Source of the DNA: Candidatus Nitrosopelagicus sp.
GTDB lineage: Archaea; Thermoproteota; Nitrososphaeria; Nitrososphaerales; Nitrosopumilaceae
Length of the DNA stretch: 64,000 nucleotides
Direction: 5' to 3'
Assembly (NCBI GenBank): GCA_028242535.1
Contig: JAOJYB010000002.1
Coordinates: forward strand, 1 to 64,000
Position 1 is the stretch's first letter; every line of letters starts with the position of its first letter. Positions 24,933-36,956 of this stretch are shown one piece after another. A program made the position numbers and the translations under genes. The notes below the pieces were generated by a model. The model did no database searches, had not been told where the DNA came from, and worked only from the letters and a program-made list of their open reading frames with translations.

Positions 24933-24990
24933 TTCCAATAATAGAAATTAGTTGTGCAAAAAATGTACTTTAAAAATAAAATAATATAGA

Positions 24991-26461
<1,471 letters not shown>

Positions 26462-26468
26462 AGAAAGA

Positions 26469-26496
26469 ATTACGGAAAGCACATAATCTTTGCATC
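26469..26496 (+). other. 3' arm of the 16S processing stem, in the 16S-23S spacer
   Basis: Complementary to 24905-24932 (24 pairs). The spacer (26462-26599) also holds ACATCAT-GAAA-ATGATGT (26512-26529), a 7-bp hairpin with a GNRA loop, and GCATCG-CCAT-CGATGC, which competes with the end of this arm. The spacer contains no tRNA, as is usual in thaumarchaea. Confidence 0.8.
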
Positions 26497-26570
26497 GCCA
26501 TCGATGCATTACATCATGAAAATGATGTGAGAAGGATGTAGCCGACTACCGCACTAGTTCGGCAATGATC

Positions 26571-26599
26571 GTCATGCATGTGTCTTGTGTAAATTGTGG

Positions 26600-26604
<5 letters not shown>
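26571..26604 (+). other. 5' arm of the 23S bulge-helix-bulge processing stem
   Basis: 26571-26586 pairs perfectly over 16 bp with 29624-29639; GTGT (26587-26590) pairs with ACAT (29617-29620) as the central 4-bp helix; AAA (26591-26593) is the bulge; 26594-26604 pairs perfectly over 11 bp with 29606-29616. This is the canonical substrate of the archaeal splicing endonuclease. Confidence 0.88.
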
Positions 26605-29605
<3,001 letters not shown>

Positions 29606-29610
<5 letters not shown>

Positions 29611-29639
29611 CCACAAACATAGAAAGACACATGCATGAC
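29606..29639 (+). other. 3' arm of the 23S bulge-helix-bulge stem
   Basis: The partner of 26571-26604. It carries the second 3-nt bulge, AGA (29621-29623), between the 4-bp helix and the 16-bp outer stem, completing the bulge-helix-bulge. Confidence 0.88.
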
Positions 29640-29656
29640 GTTTCATTTTTGATTCT

Positions 29657-29672
29657 CCTAGTGTAAACTAGG
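29657..29672. terminator. Hairpin after the 23S stem
   Basis: CCTAG-N6-CTAGG, a perfect 5-bp hairpin 18 nt beyond the processing stem, followed by AT-rich sequence. It may be a terminator or processing element. No 5S rRNA follows in the remaining 90 nt before the cold-shock gene. Confidence 0.35.
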
Positions 29673-29765
29673 CATTTCAAAAACTATCATTATGAAAAAT
29701 AAAAAAAGAAAATTGGTAGTTACTTGATAATAGATATTAAGAAAATTAATTTAAAATTACTAGTC

Positions 29766-29960
29766 TTACTCTACACTTTTCACATTTACTGCATTTGGGC
29801 CTTTTTCTGATTCACCAATCTCGAATTCGACTTTATCCCCATCTCTGATCTGACCTTCAATGTTTGTCTTGTGAACAAACAAATCTTTGTCTTCACCTTC
29901 ACGTTCGATAAACCCGAAACCTTTGGTTTGGTTAAACCATTTTACGGTACCGTTTTCCAT
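29766..29960 (-). CDS. Cold-shock domain protein
   Basis: A 64-aa CspA-type OB-fold binding single-stranded RNA/DNA. The RNP1 motif KGFGFI and RNP2 motif LFVHK are intact, with the usual GTVKWFN start. This is a bacterial family acquired by mesophilic archaea. The gene points towards the end of the rRNA operon. The divergent promoter region carries three copies of a TTAGG-type palindromic motif that may control it. Confidence 0.95.
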   Translation of the reverse strand: MENGTVKWFNQTKGFGFIEREGEDKDLFVHKTNIEGQIRDGDKVEFEIGESEKGPNAVNVKSVE

Positions 29961-30006
29961 CTTATTTGTTCGTAATTCTTAGTCTATTTATATCTGATTT
30001 TTATGA

Positions 30007-30083
30007 TTAGGTAAGACTAATAATATTTACATAAAATTAGGTAAAACTAACTAATTATTACAAAAAAACTTAGGAAAACCTAA
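30007..30083. repeat. Three TTAGG-type palindromic motifs in a divergent promoter
   Basis: TTAGGTAAGACTAA (30007-30020) and TTAGGTAAAACTAA (30037-30050) differ by one base and start exactly 30 nt apart. TTAGGAAAACCTAA (30070-30083) is a perfect 5-bp-armed palindrome 33 nt further on. They lie between the cold-shock gene and the 96-aa membrane gene and look like a cooperative operator array. Confidence 0.6.
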
Positions 30084-30122
30084 AAAAAATACACTTTATT
30101 AATGTAGGGGGTAAAATAAAAT

Positions 30123-30413
30123 ATGAAAATAGAAAATAGATTAAAACAAACTGCTTGGACTAGATTTTGGTCTTGGTATGAAAGACATATGACTGAGTCG
30201 CTTGCCCTAACTGCACTCATAATCTATATGCAAATTCCACATATGGTTTGGAACGCGGATCTATACCTGGAAGCTGGAATGATTAGTCATGTACATCCTG
30301 TACTTGATTTCTTTTTGTATGGTGTAGATTTGATAGAAATTTTTCCAATGATCAATATTGGATTTCTAATCTATTCTAGAATTAGAAAAGCACAAAATTC
30401 AAAGAATGGATGA
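30123..30413 (+). CDS. Small membrane protein
   Basis: A 96-aa protein with two hydrophobic stretches (LALTALIIYMQIPHMVW and, after an amphipathic segment, MINIGFLIYS). It is aromatic at the start (WTRFWSWYERHM) with basic ends. I do not recognise a family. It is divergent from the cold-shock gene and may be controlled by the motif array just upstream. Its stop is 2 nt from that of the convergent 101-aa gene. Confidence 0.6.
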   Translation: MKIENRLKQTAWTRFWSWYERHMTESLALTALIIYMQIPHMVWNADLYLEAGMISHVHPVLDFFLYGVDLIEIFPMINIGFLIYSRIRKAQNSKNG

Positions 30414-30415
30414 TC

Positions 30416-30721
30416 TTATGCATCTGGATTATTTTTCATAAATTCTTTCAAAGCGATCTTCAAAGCTAATGTTTCAATTTTTTGGGATTTTTGTCCCGCA
30501 AGAAAAAAATCTGTAGAATCTGAATTTACTAGTATTGAACTTGCTCCATCTTCCATCTCTATTTTTGCAGTTGAGCTATGTTCTAAGACCTCTATAATTT
30601 CCTTCAAATCCTCGTGTCTTAGATACAATGTCTTTTCATCATCATCTGTAAATAACCATGTAATTCTGCATCCTTTTTCTCCTGGCAAATACGGTGTATC
30701 GATCTTGAAATCATCTGACAT
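30416..30721 (-). CDS. Conserved hypothetical protein
   Basis: A 101-aa soluble acidic protein with the order strand-rich (CRITWLFTDDDEKTLYLRHEDLKEIIEVL) then helix (KIETLALKIALKEFM). It has one Cys, and there is no known motif. It is convergent with the 96-aa membrane gene. Confidence 0.6.
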   Translation of the reverse strand: MSDDFKIDTPYLPGEKGCRITWLFTDDDEKTLYLRHEDLKEIIEVLEHSSTAKIEMEDGASSILVNSDSTDFFLAGQKSQKIETLALKIALKEFMKNNPDA

Positions 30722-30827
30722 GAAAATGTATTATTTCATGAGTTGAAAAGTCTATTCAATACATTCTACATAGTCTGTTTATTCTAATCTTTGACTTTAA
30801 AATATACATGAACAAAATAGTATAAGA

Positions 30828-31385
30828 TTGGATATACTACAATTAGCTGAAGAGTATTATTATTACACATTTGTAGTAGTATTTGCCATTGGTCTTTTAC
30901 AGGGCTCAATATTAGCTCGTGGAATAAGAAAAAAATTCCCTAAATTAAAAAAATATGCAAAAGGTGTATCAATAATCGTTCTAATTTTATTCTCAATTAA
31001 CGCGGCTGGAAATATCTCAAAATTTGTAGAGCCCGCAAAAGTTGAATTTACTGAATTTATGATTCCTGAAACTCCGGAAGATGCATTTCTATTACTCATT
31101 GACATGCTGGGATTAAATGCTGGAATTATAGCTGTAACTGGAATTTTCATATCTATTACTTTGATACTTTTATTTAGATTTGCAGATCTGAATCCAATAT
31201 CCCGTTATTTTGTTTTTACAATCAGTGTAATCGTCTTTATAATTGCCATGTTAGGAAGATTTACTGATTATGTTCCCAACACTTTTCAAATTATTTTGTA
31301 TGTCATGTATCAACTTGGTATGACTCTTGGAATATTTGCTATAATGCGTAGACGAGAAAAAGATTCTCTGGATAATTTTAACTAG
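30828..31385 (+). CDS. Five-segment membrane protein of unknown function
   Basis: A 185-aa protein. Hydrophobic segments lie near residues 14-32, 46-62, 95-115, 125-143 and 150-170. A cytoplasmic basic loop (RGIRKKFPKLKKYAK) follows the first. The start is TTG at 30828; an AT-rich TATACAT-like region lies about 25 nt before it, consistent with a leaderless TTG start. I do not recognise a family, and no partner gene is obvious. Confidence 0.65.
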   Translation: MDILQLAEEYYYYTFVVVFAIGLLQGSILARGIRKKFPKLKKYAKGVSIIVLILFSINAAGNISKFVEPAKVEFTEFMIPETPEDAFLLLIDMLGLNAGIIAVTGIFISITLILLFRFADLNPISRYFVFTISVIVFIIAMLGRFTDYVPNTFQIILYVMYQLGMTLGIFAIMRRREKDSLDNFN

Positions 31386-31393
31386 TTTTATTT

Positions 31394-32290
31394 TTATAAA
31401 AATATTCTCAGACCTGCACATCTGTTACGAATTGTCACTTCTGTAACTCCTGACGCTTCAGAAATCTCTCGTTGTGTCTTTGTTCCACCTTCTGAAATAC
31501 ATGCAAGGTATAATGCAGCAGCTGCCAATCCTGTAGGATCTTTCCCTGCAACAACTCCAATTTTTTTTGCCTTTCTTAAAATTTCTACTGCTTTACGTTT
31601 TGTCTTTTCTTCTAACCCTGCAATACTTGCGATTCTTGGAATACCATTAACTGGGTCTGCAACTGGAATTTTGAGGTCTAATTCTCTAAATACTAATCTG
31701 TAACATCGTGCTACATCTTTTCGTCTAATGTTTATTCCATCTGCAACGTTATCCAAAGTTCTAGGTGTTTGTGTATCTCTACAAGCAGCATAAACGCATG
31801 CTGCAACTAAACCTAGAATTGAGCGTCCTTTGACTAGCTTTTTCTCAACTGCTTTTCGATAAATGTATGCAGCCTTTTCAATTACCGCATCTGATAAAGA
31901 TAATTTATCTTTTAATTTATCCATCTCACTTAATGCCTGTCTCAAATTTTTATCTATAGATGAATGAGCTTGTGATCTACTATCCCATGTTCTCAGTCTG
32001 TCAATTGATTGTTTCATTGCAGATGAAAGTGGTTTGCCCGTTGCATCTTTGTTTATTGCTCCAATAACGGTGGATAATCCCATATCGTGCATTGTAATTG
32101 ATGTACCTGCTCCAGTTCTGCTCTTATCAACTCCGTCATTTGCAAACGACCTCCACTCTGGACCTGATGCTTCACTTGCTTCAGATAAAACGATTCCACA
32201 TGTTTTGCATACAATCTCTCCTGAATTGTCATCCGTGATTAATGTAGTTTTGTTACAGGAAGGACATCTTTGTTCATTAGATGATTTCAA
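31394..32290 (-). CDS. tfb: Transcription initiation factor IIB
   Basis: A 298-aa archaeal TFB that bridges TBP-TATA DNA and RNA polymerase. An N-terminal zinc ribbon (CPSCNKT...CKTCGIVL) is followed by the B-finger region (GPEWRSF) and two cyclin folds, the second with the HTH that reads the BRE (TQREISEASGVTEVTIRNR). Length is normal (about 300 aa). Thaumarchaea usually carry several TFB paralogues and this may be one of them. Divergent from the ferritin-like gene across 140 nt. Confidence 0.96.
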   Translation of the reverse strand: MKSSNEQRCPSCNKTTLITDDNSGEIVCKTCGIVLSEASEASGPEWRSFANDGVDKSRTGAGTSITMHDMGLSTVIGAINKDATGKPLSSAMKQSIDRLRTWDSRSQAHSSIDKNLRQALSEMDKLKDKLSLSDAVIEKAAYIYRKAVEKKLVKGRSILGLVAACVYAACRDTQTPRTLDNVADGINIRRKDVARCYRLVFRELDLKIPVADPVNGIPRIASIAGLEEKTKRKAVEILRKAKKIGVVAGKDPTGLAAAALYLACISEGGTKTQREISEASGVTEVTIRNRCAGLRIFL

Positions 32291-32430
32291 CTAAACCTGA
32301 TGCGTGCTTACACTTTAAATCACTTCACACCTAATCTTATGGTTAATTGTATGTCTTTCTTCATAAAATAATTCCAAATATCTAAAAAAACCAGCGAAAC
32401 TCTTTATTCATACGTGAAATCAATTTCAAT

Positions 32431-33009
32431 ATGGTAACAAAAAAGCCCAAAGTTGTAGGCATTGAAATTCTTAAAAAAAATGGATTAGATGTAGATAAAC
32501 TTGTGAAACAACTCATAACAAATGCATCTGTTGAGTTCACTGCATATTATTACTTCACAAATTTACGAATGCATTGTACTGGAATGGAAGGTGAAGGTAT
32601 CAAGGGGATAATTGAAGATGCTCGACTTGAGGATCTCAGTCATTTTGAATCTTGTATTGAGAGAATATTTCAATTGGGTGGTAGTCTTCCAAATGATGCA
32701 CAAGCATTTACAAAAATGTCTGGATGTGAATTCTTACAATTACCAAAAAATCCTACTGATATCAAAGCAATCTTAGAAAAATGTCTCAAAGCAGAACAAG
32801 GTGCAATTGTCAACTGGAATACAGTATGTAAAATGACATACAATAAAGATCCTGCAACATATGACATTGCTAAAGATATTTTGATGGAAGAAATTGAGCA
32901 TGAGAGCTGGTTCCTAGAATTATTGTATGGACGACCTTCTGGTCACATGCGACGTAAATTCTCAGGTGAACGTCCTCATACCCAAAAACATTCTAGAGCG
33001 CTAGGTTAG
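32431..33009 (+). CDS. Dps-like/ferritin-like iron or peroxide protein
   Basis: A 192-aa four-helix-bundle protein. Iron-ligand-like residues appear in NASVEFTAYYYF, LEDLSHFESCIERI and EEIEHESWFLELL, giving the E...ExxH...E..ExxH pattern of ferritin-like and DPS-like proteins. Two Cys near the middle (SGCEFLQLP and EKCLKAEQG) recall the Cys pair of DPSL proteins. A C-terminal basic tail (RRKFSGERPHTQKHSRAL) could bind DNA. The likely role is iron storage and H2O2 detoxification. It converges with the protease gene, with a 4-bp overlap. Confidence 0.85.
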   Translation: MVTKKPKVVGIEILKKNGLDVDKLVKQLITNASVEFTAYYYFTNLRMHCTGMEGEGIKGIIEDARLEDLSHFESCIERIFQLGGSLPNDAQAFTKMSGCEFLQLPKNPTDIKAILEKCLKAEQGAIVNWNTVCKMTYNKDPATYDIAKDILMEEIEHESWFLELLYGRPSGHMRRKFSGERPHTQKHSRALG

Positions 33010-34511
33010 TTATTTCCCAAAAATATTGCGCTAGTGTTTATTTTTTTATCAACATCTAAAACACAGTATGCATATTGTGTGTTTTTCATTGAAGGGTACA
33101 TTATACTCTCTTTATCATTACTATGTTTTAGTCCAATCCCATGACCTAATTCATGTGTCATGATATATTCTACTGTATCAACATGATACAATTGAAAATT
33201 TCCATCACACCCATATCCTCCTAATGCTACTTCAACTACTCCTTTTCCAAGATTGGCATGGCCCAAAACTCCTTCTCCTAAATCTCTAACAACCCATGTT
33301 ACCCAAAGATTTGCATTTGTTTTTGTTTTTGATGTTACAAAATTAATCTTGATCTTTTTTCCATCACTTGCAGAAAATTCCGCATCTTCCCATATCTTGA
33401 ATGAATTCACTAATGTGCTGACATGATCTAATGGTAAGCCTGTTGGTTGTTCGTTTACATAAATTTTGTATTCTAAATGGTAGACATCATCTATTAAGAC
33501 ATATTCTGGATTTGGGAAATTTTTGTTTCCAATTTCAATTTGCTGATCATAGTTCCATTTTACATAATCTCTCAAGAATTTCTTGATAACATCGTTACTT
33601 GGGTTTGGATACTCGATGTATCTTTTTTCTTGATTCACTTCTTTTTCAATTCTGTCTAAATATCTGGAAAATTCCCATTCATTTCTATCTTTGACCTTTT
33701 TTTCGTCTTCTGTTAATTCTTGTATATCTGGAATGTCAATTATCAACAAACCATTGCCAATCAAAAAATTAATCCCCTTCAAAAATTCTTCATCAGGTAT
33801 CTGGTCCTCTGCCCACCATCCTGCAGTATTTTTTATCCATGCTGGAACTGCTTGCAATGTTGATTGTGTCTCATTTGAAGATTCTACATTGATAATTCTA
33901 TTTTCTATCAAAAATTGTAAAGATTTTATAAATTCTTCATCAGGTATCTGGCCCTCTGCCCACCATCCTGCAGTATTTTTTATCCATGCTGGAACTGTTT
34001 GTGGAATGTTCAATGTGAATACTTGTGGTTTTTCAATTTCATTGTAAGGATATTTTTCTACAGTCTTTGTTGCAAATTCATAATAGTTTTGTACAATATG
34101 ATTTTCTGGAAGTATCTCATATGCTTGTTTAAAATATGTTAATGCCTGTTTGTATTCTCCAAAATTTCCAAATCCCACACCTAATCCAATCAATGCTGTA
34201 ACATCTTGTGAATCTTGCTGATGTACATTATAAAACTCAAGAATTGAACTTTTATGCCTATCGAGATTACTTAATGCAATTCCTTTCATTAATGATGTTT
34301 TTTTGTTTTCAGGAGAAATTTCCAAAATCTCATCATACACTTCAACTGCTTGTCTGTATTCTCCTAACATGAAATGATCATTCGCTTTTTTATACAAATT
34401 TGGTAGATCATACACTCCCTGCGCAAATGAAACACTCATTGTAGGCGATAAAAACAATACAAAAACCGTCCCTGTAATTAATGAAAATTTTATGAAGTTA
34501 CTACTAATCAT
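33006..34511 (-). CDS. Secreted matrixin-like metalloprotease with TPR and WW-type repeats
   Basis: A 501-aa protein. A signal peptide (about residues 1-30, ending SVSFAQG) is followed by TPR-like repeats (about 35-150). Then come two copies of a VPAWIKNTAGWWAE module (about 172-205 and 221-254), each followed by IPDEEF and a hydrophobic helix. After a linker, a zincin domain has the zinc motif HELGHGIGLKH (H453, H457, H463), matrixin-like, with a Met-turn candidate SIMYPSM. It is an exported protease. The AWIKN-GWW module is common in secreted thaumarchaeal proteins (from memory). The two module-coding stretches are nearly identical DNA. Confidence 0.9.
   Translation of the reverse strand: MISSNFIKFSLITGTVFVLFLSPTMSVSFAQGVYDLPNLYKKANDHFMLGEYRQAVEVYDEILEISPENKKTSLMKGIALSNLDRHKSSILEFYNVHQQDSQDVTALIGLGVGFGNFGEYKQALTYFKQAYEILPENHIVQNYYEFATKTVEKYPYNEIEKPQVFTLNIPQTVPAWIKNTAGWWAEGQIPDEEFIKSLQFLIENRIINVESSNETQSTLQAVPAWIKNTAGWWAEDQIPDEEFLKGINFLIGNGLLIIDIPDIQELTEDEKKVKDRNEWEFSRYLDRIEKEVNQEKRYIEYPNPSNDVIKKFLRDYVKWNYDQQIEIGNKNFPNPEYVLIDDVYHLEYKIYVNEQPTGLPLDHVSTLVNSFKIWEDAEFSASDGKKIKINFVTSKTKTNANLWVTWVVRDLGEGVLGHANLGKGVVEVALGGYGCDGNFQLYHVDTVEYIMTHELGHGIGLKHSNDKESIMYPSMKNTQYAYCVLDVDKKINTSAIFLGNN
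33784..33997. repeat. Near-identical 67-bp direct repeat inside the protease gene
   Basis: The segments 33784-33850 and 33931-33997 match at 66 of 67 positions and are offset by 147 bp (49 codons). They encode the conserved core of the two GWW modules. DNA identity this high, in a gene with diverged flanks, points to recent duplication or gene conversion. Confidence 0.85.
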
Positions 34512-34571
34512 ATTATTGAGATTTCTTTTTTTTTCAAAATTAAATGATTCTACAAAATATACTATGCCTAC

Positions 34572-35579
34572 TCACACCTGACTCGAAACAACGTCGCCTA
34601 CAAAAATTTTCTTCATTTCTTTGGCTGTTTTCAACTTCAATGCTCCATCATTATCAATCCCGTGAGAGATTCCTGAAATCTCTCCATCTGAAGTATTAAT
34701 GGTGATCTTCTTACCTATTCTATCTGCTCTTTTTGTCCATTCTTTTACAATTTTTGATTTTTCTCCTTTGTTTAATTGCAACAGAACCTTTTCAAATTGT
34801 AATAGAAACTCTCTGAGAAGCACAATTGGGGATGTATTATCATCTTTTTTTCGAAGTGAATCTACGCCATAAAAATTTGGACTCTTTGATAATTTTTTTT
34901 CAAGCTTTTTTACATCTACATCAAAATTAATTCCAACTCCTAACACCAAATAATCAATATTGTTTGCTTGAAATGAGGCATTCACTAACATGCCTGCAAC
35001 TTTTTTACCATTCATCATAATATCATTTGGCCATTTTACTTGAGTTTCTACTCTCAATATTGATTTGATTGATTTTGATAATGCCACTGCTCCTGCAATT
35101 GGAACTAGAGTTGAACTTGAGACATCAAATTTTGGATGAATAATTAAAGAAAACCACATACCTCCTTTTGGAGATGCCCATATCCTATCACGACGGCCTC
35201 TTCCAGATGTCTGCTTTTCAGCAATAATGATTGTACCATCTTCTTTTTTATCCGATGCAATTTGCTGTGCAAAATTTTGTGTGGAATCAATTTCTTCAAA
35301 ATAATATACTCTTTTTCCAATTACTTTGGTCTTAAGTTCCCGTGTAATTTCCCAAGGAAGTAATTTTTCAGTATCACTTACCAATCTGTAGCCTAATTTT
35401 TGTTTTGATTCTATCTCATATCCAAGTGTTTGAATTTTTTTTATATGTTTCCATACTGCAACTCTGCTAATTTTTAAAACATCACTAAGATCCTGACCTG
35501 ATAAATATTCAGAATCATGTGTCTGAAAAAAAGACAGTACTTTCACTAATCCAATATTGTCAAACGATGTGTACGACAT
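34572..35579 (-). CDS. birA: Bifunctional biotin ligase/biotin operon repressor
   Basis: A 335-aa protein. An N-terminal winged helix (residues about 8-70; SGQDLSDVLKISRVAVWKHIKKI) is followed by the ligase domain with the biotinyl-AMP loop GRGRRDRIW, the KWPNDIM motif and a small C-terminal SH3-like domain (GISHGIDNDGALKL). It attaches biotin to acyl-CoA carboxylase carrier protein; acetyl/propionyl-CoA carboxylase is essential in the thaumarchaeal 3-hydroxypropionate/4-hydroxybutyrate cycle (established for the group, not shown here). The start overlaps the preceding stop (TAATG), so it is coupled to the wHTH gene upstream. Confidence 0.94.
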   Translation of the reverse strand: MSYTSFDNIGLVKVLSFFQTHDSEYLSGQDLSDVLKISRVAVWKHIKKIQTLGYEIESKQKLGYRLVSDTEKLLPWEITRELKTKVIGKRVYYFEEIDSTQNFAQQIASDKKEDGTIIIAEKQTSGRGRRDRIWASPKGGMWFSLIIHPKFDVSSSTLVPIAGAVALSKSIKSILRVETQVKWPNDIMMNGKKVAGMLVNASFQANNIDYLVLGVGINFDVDVKKLEKKLSKSPNFYGVDSLRKKDDNTSPIVLLREFLLQFEKVLLQLNKGEKSKIVKEWTKRADRIGKKITINTSDGEISGISHGIDNDGALKLKTAKEMKKIFVGDVVSSQV

Positions 35580-36094
35580 TAGAAACCTATGTCGATGTCA
35601 AATCCTCCATCGTCTCCAAGGTCGGATTCACCTATATCTCCTACACCCTCATCCATTCCTTGCATATCTTCAGCTGGAATGAAACTCCCAATACTTGTAC
35701 CAATCATACTAAACATCATACTAAACATCATCATATCTACTATTCCAAACATCATCATTGAAGGCAAAAATGATTTATCTTCCTTTAGTTTCTGTGCTAA
35801 CTCTTGCTTGTTTCCTGATTTATAGGAGTTTTCTAATCGATTCCATTTTTCTTGTAAAATTTTTAATTGACGTTCAAACTCTCTAATTCCCTCTTCAGTT
35901 GGTTTTATCTCTATCCTTACCCCTCGCCATCCTTTCTTCTCTGTTACTATAATCCATCCTGAATTCTCTAATTTTTGTAAAATTGTTTCTAATTCTTTTG
36001 GTTCTACTCTAGCTTCTCGAGAAATTTTTTCAAAATTGAAAATTCTATGATTAATAACTCCTAAAACAACTGTTTCTTTATTTTCCTCCTCCAT
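35579..36094 (-). CDS. Winged-helix protein with Met-rich segment
   Basis: A 171-aa protein. Residues about 10-75 form a winged-helix-like fold (NHRIFNFEKISREARVEPKELETILQKLENSGWI). A helix follows (REFERQLKILQEKWNRL), then a methionine-rich hydrophobic segment (FLPSMMMFGIVDMMMFSMMF) that could bind metal or insert into the membrane, and an acidic Gly/Asp tail. The family is not recognised. It is translationally coupled to birA downstream. The DNA of the Met-rich part is repetitive (CATCATACTAAACATCAT-type). Confidence 0.7.
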   Translation of the reverse strand: MEEENKETVVLGVINHRIFNFEKISREARVEPKELETILQKLENSGWIIVTEKKGWRGVRIEIKPTEEGIREFERQLKILQEKWNRLENSYKSGNKQELAQKLKEDKSFLPSMMMFGIVDMMMFSMMFSMIGTSIGSFIPAEDMQGMDEGVGDIGESDLGDDGGFDIDIGF

Positions 36095-36169
36095 GATATT
36101 TTATCTTATATTTTCATTTTAAATTATTGCCTAAAAATGTAGTTGAATTTTATATTATGACGATGTAGT

Positions 36170-36898
36170 TTGTTTGTGATTGAAACCAAGATTATTCCAA
36201 TATTTCCATTAGATCTGGTCTTGTTTCCTAATCAGGATCTGCCATTGCGAATCTTTGAGCCTCGATATAAGCAAATGGTTGATGATTGCATGCTAGGAGA
36301 AAAAGAATTTGGAATTTGTCTTGGACATGATAATGACACTTTATCAAATTGGCAGGCACCATATAATATTGGCACAATTGCAAAAATCATTGACTGCAAA
36401 GATGTAGACTCCACAAGCGGTCATCTATTTTTAAACGTTAGAGGTCATAGAAAATTTCGAATTGTTCGTTTGATTTCACCATCACTTGAAAAAACTAAAG
36501 ATTATGACCCCTTCACCGTACATGGAACAAGATCTATTGAACAACTTCATCATAATGATGGTATTGAAAAAAAAATGTACATACAAGCTGAAATTGAAAT
36601 AATTTCTGATATTGATTCATCAATATCTCTAGCTCAATGGGAAAATTTAGTAGAATTGTGGAAAAATAATATAAAAAAAAGTGCAGGCAATCCTGAATTA
36701 ACATCTCATCAACTAGATCATGTTTTGGAACAATATTATCTAAAAACTGAAACTCCTACAATGGAGTATGTTTATTCATTATGTGCATTGGTCTCTCAGA
36801 CCCCCTTTGATCTACAACCAATCTTGGAATGTACAAATATGGAAGAATTACTCCAAAAAGCTACAAAACTACTGGAATCTGACATAAACTCTGAGTAA
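36170..36898 (+). CDS. Lon N-terminal (LAN) domain protein
   Basis: A 242-aa protein consisting mainly of a Lon substrate-binding N-domain, seen in IPIFPLDLVLFPNQDLPLRIFEPRYKQMVDDC, the usual signature, and a beta-barrel (GTIAKIIDCKDVDSTSGHLFLNVRGHRKFRIV). There is no AAA+ or Ser-Lys protease part, so it is the stand-alone form that acts as an adaptor or binding protein. The start is TTG at 36170, with GTG at 36176 as the alternative. A TTTATATTATGACG region lies about 25 nt upstream. Confidence 0.88.
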   Translation: MFVIETKIIPIFPLDLVLFPNQDLPLRIFEPRYKQMVDDCMLGEKEFGICLGHDNDTLSNWQAPYNIGTIAKIIDCKDVDSTSGHLFLNVRGHRKFRIVRLISPSLEKTKDYDPFTVHGTRSIEQLHHNDGIEKKMYIQAEIEIISDIDSSISLAQWENLVELWKNNIKKSAGNPELTSHQLDHVLEQYYLKTETPTMEYVYSLCALVSQTPFDLQPILECTNMEELLQKATKLLESDINSE

Positions 36899-36956
36899 AT
36901 TCAAACCTAAAGTTCATAAGCATGAAAAACTATGAGCTAAAATTCGGAAACATAAC

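Noticed and set aside
26462-26599. tRNA-Ala in the 16S-23S spacer
   Set aside because: Only hairpins and the processing arms are seen; no cloverleaf or T-loop sequence.
29640-29765. 5S rRNA downstream of 23S
   Set aside because: The sequence is AT-rich with one short hairpin and none of the 5S conserved blocks.
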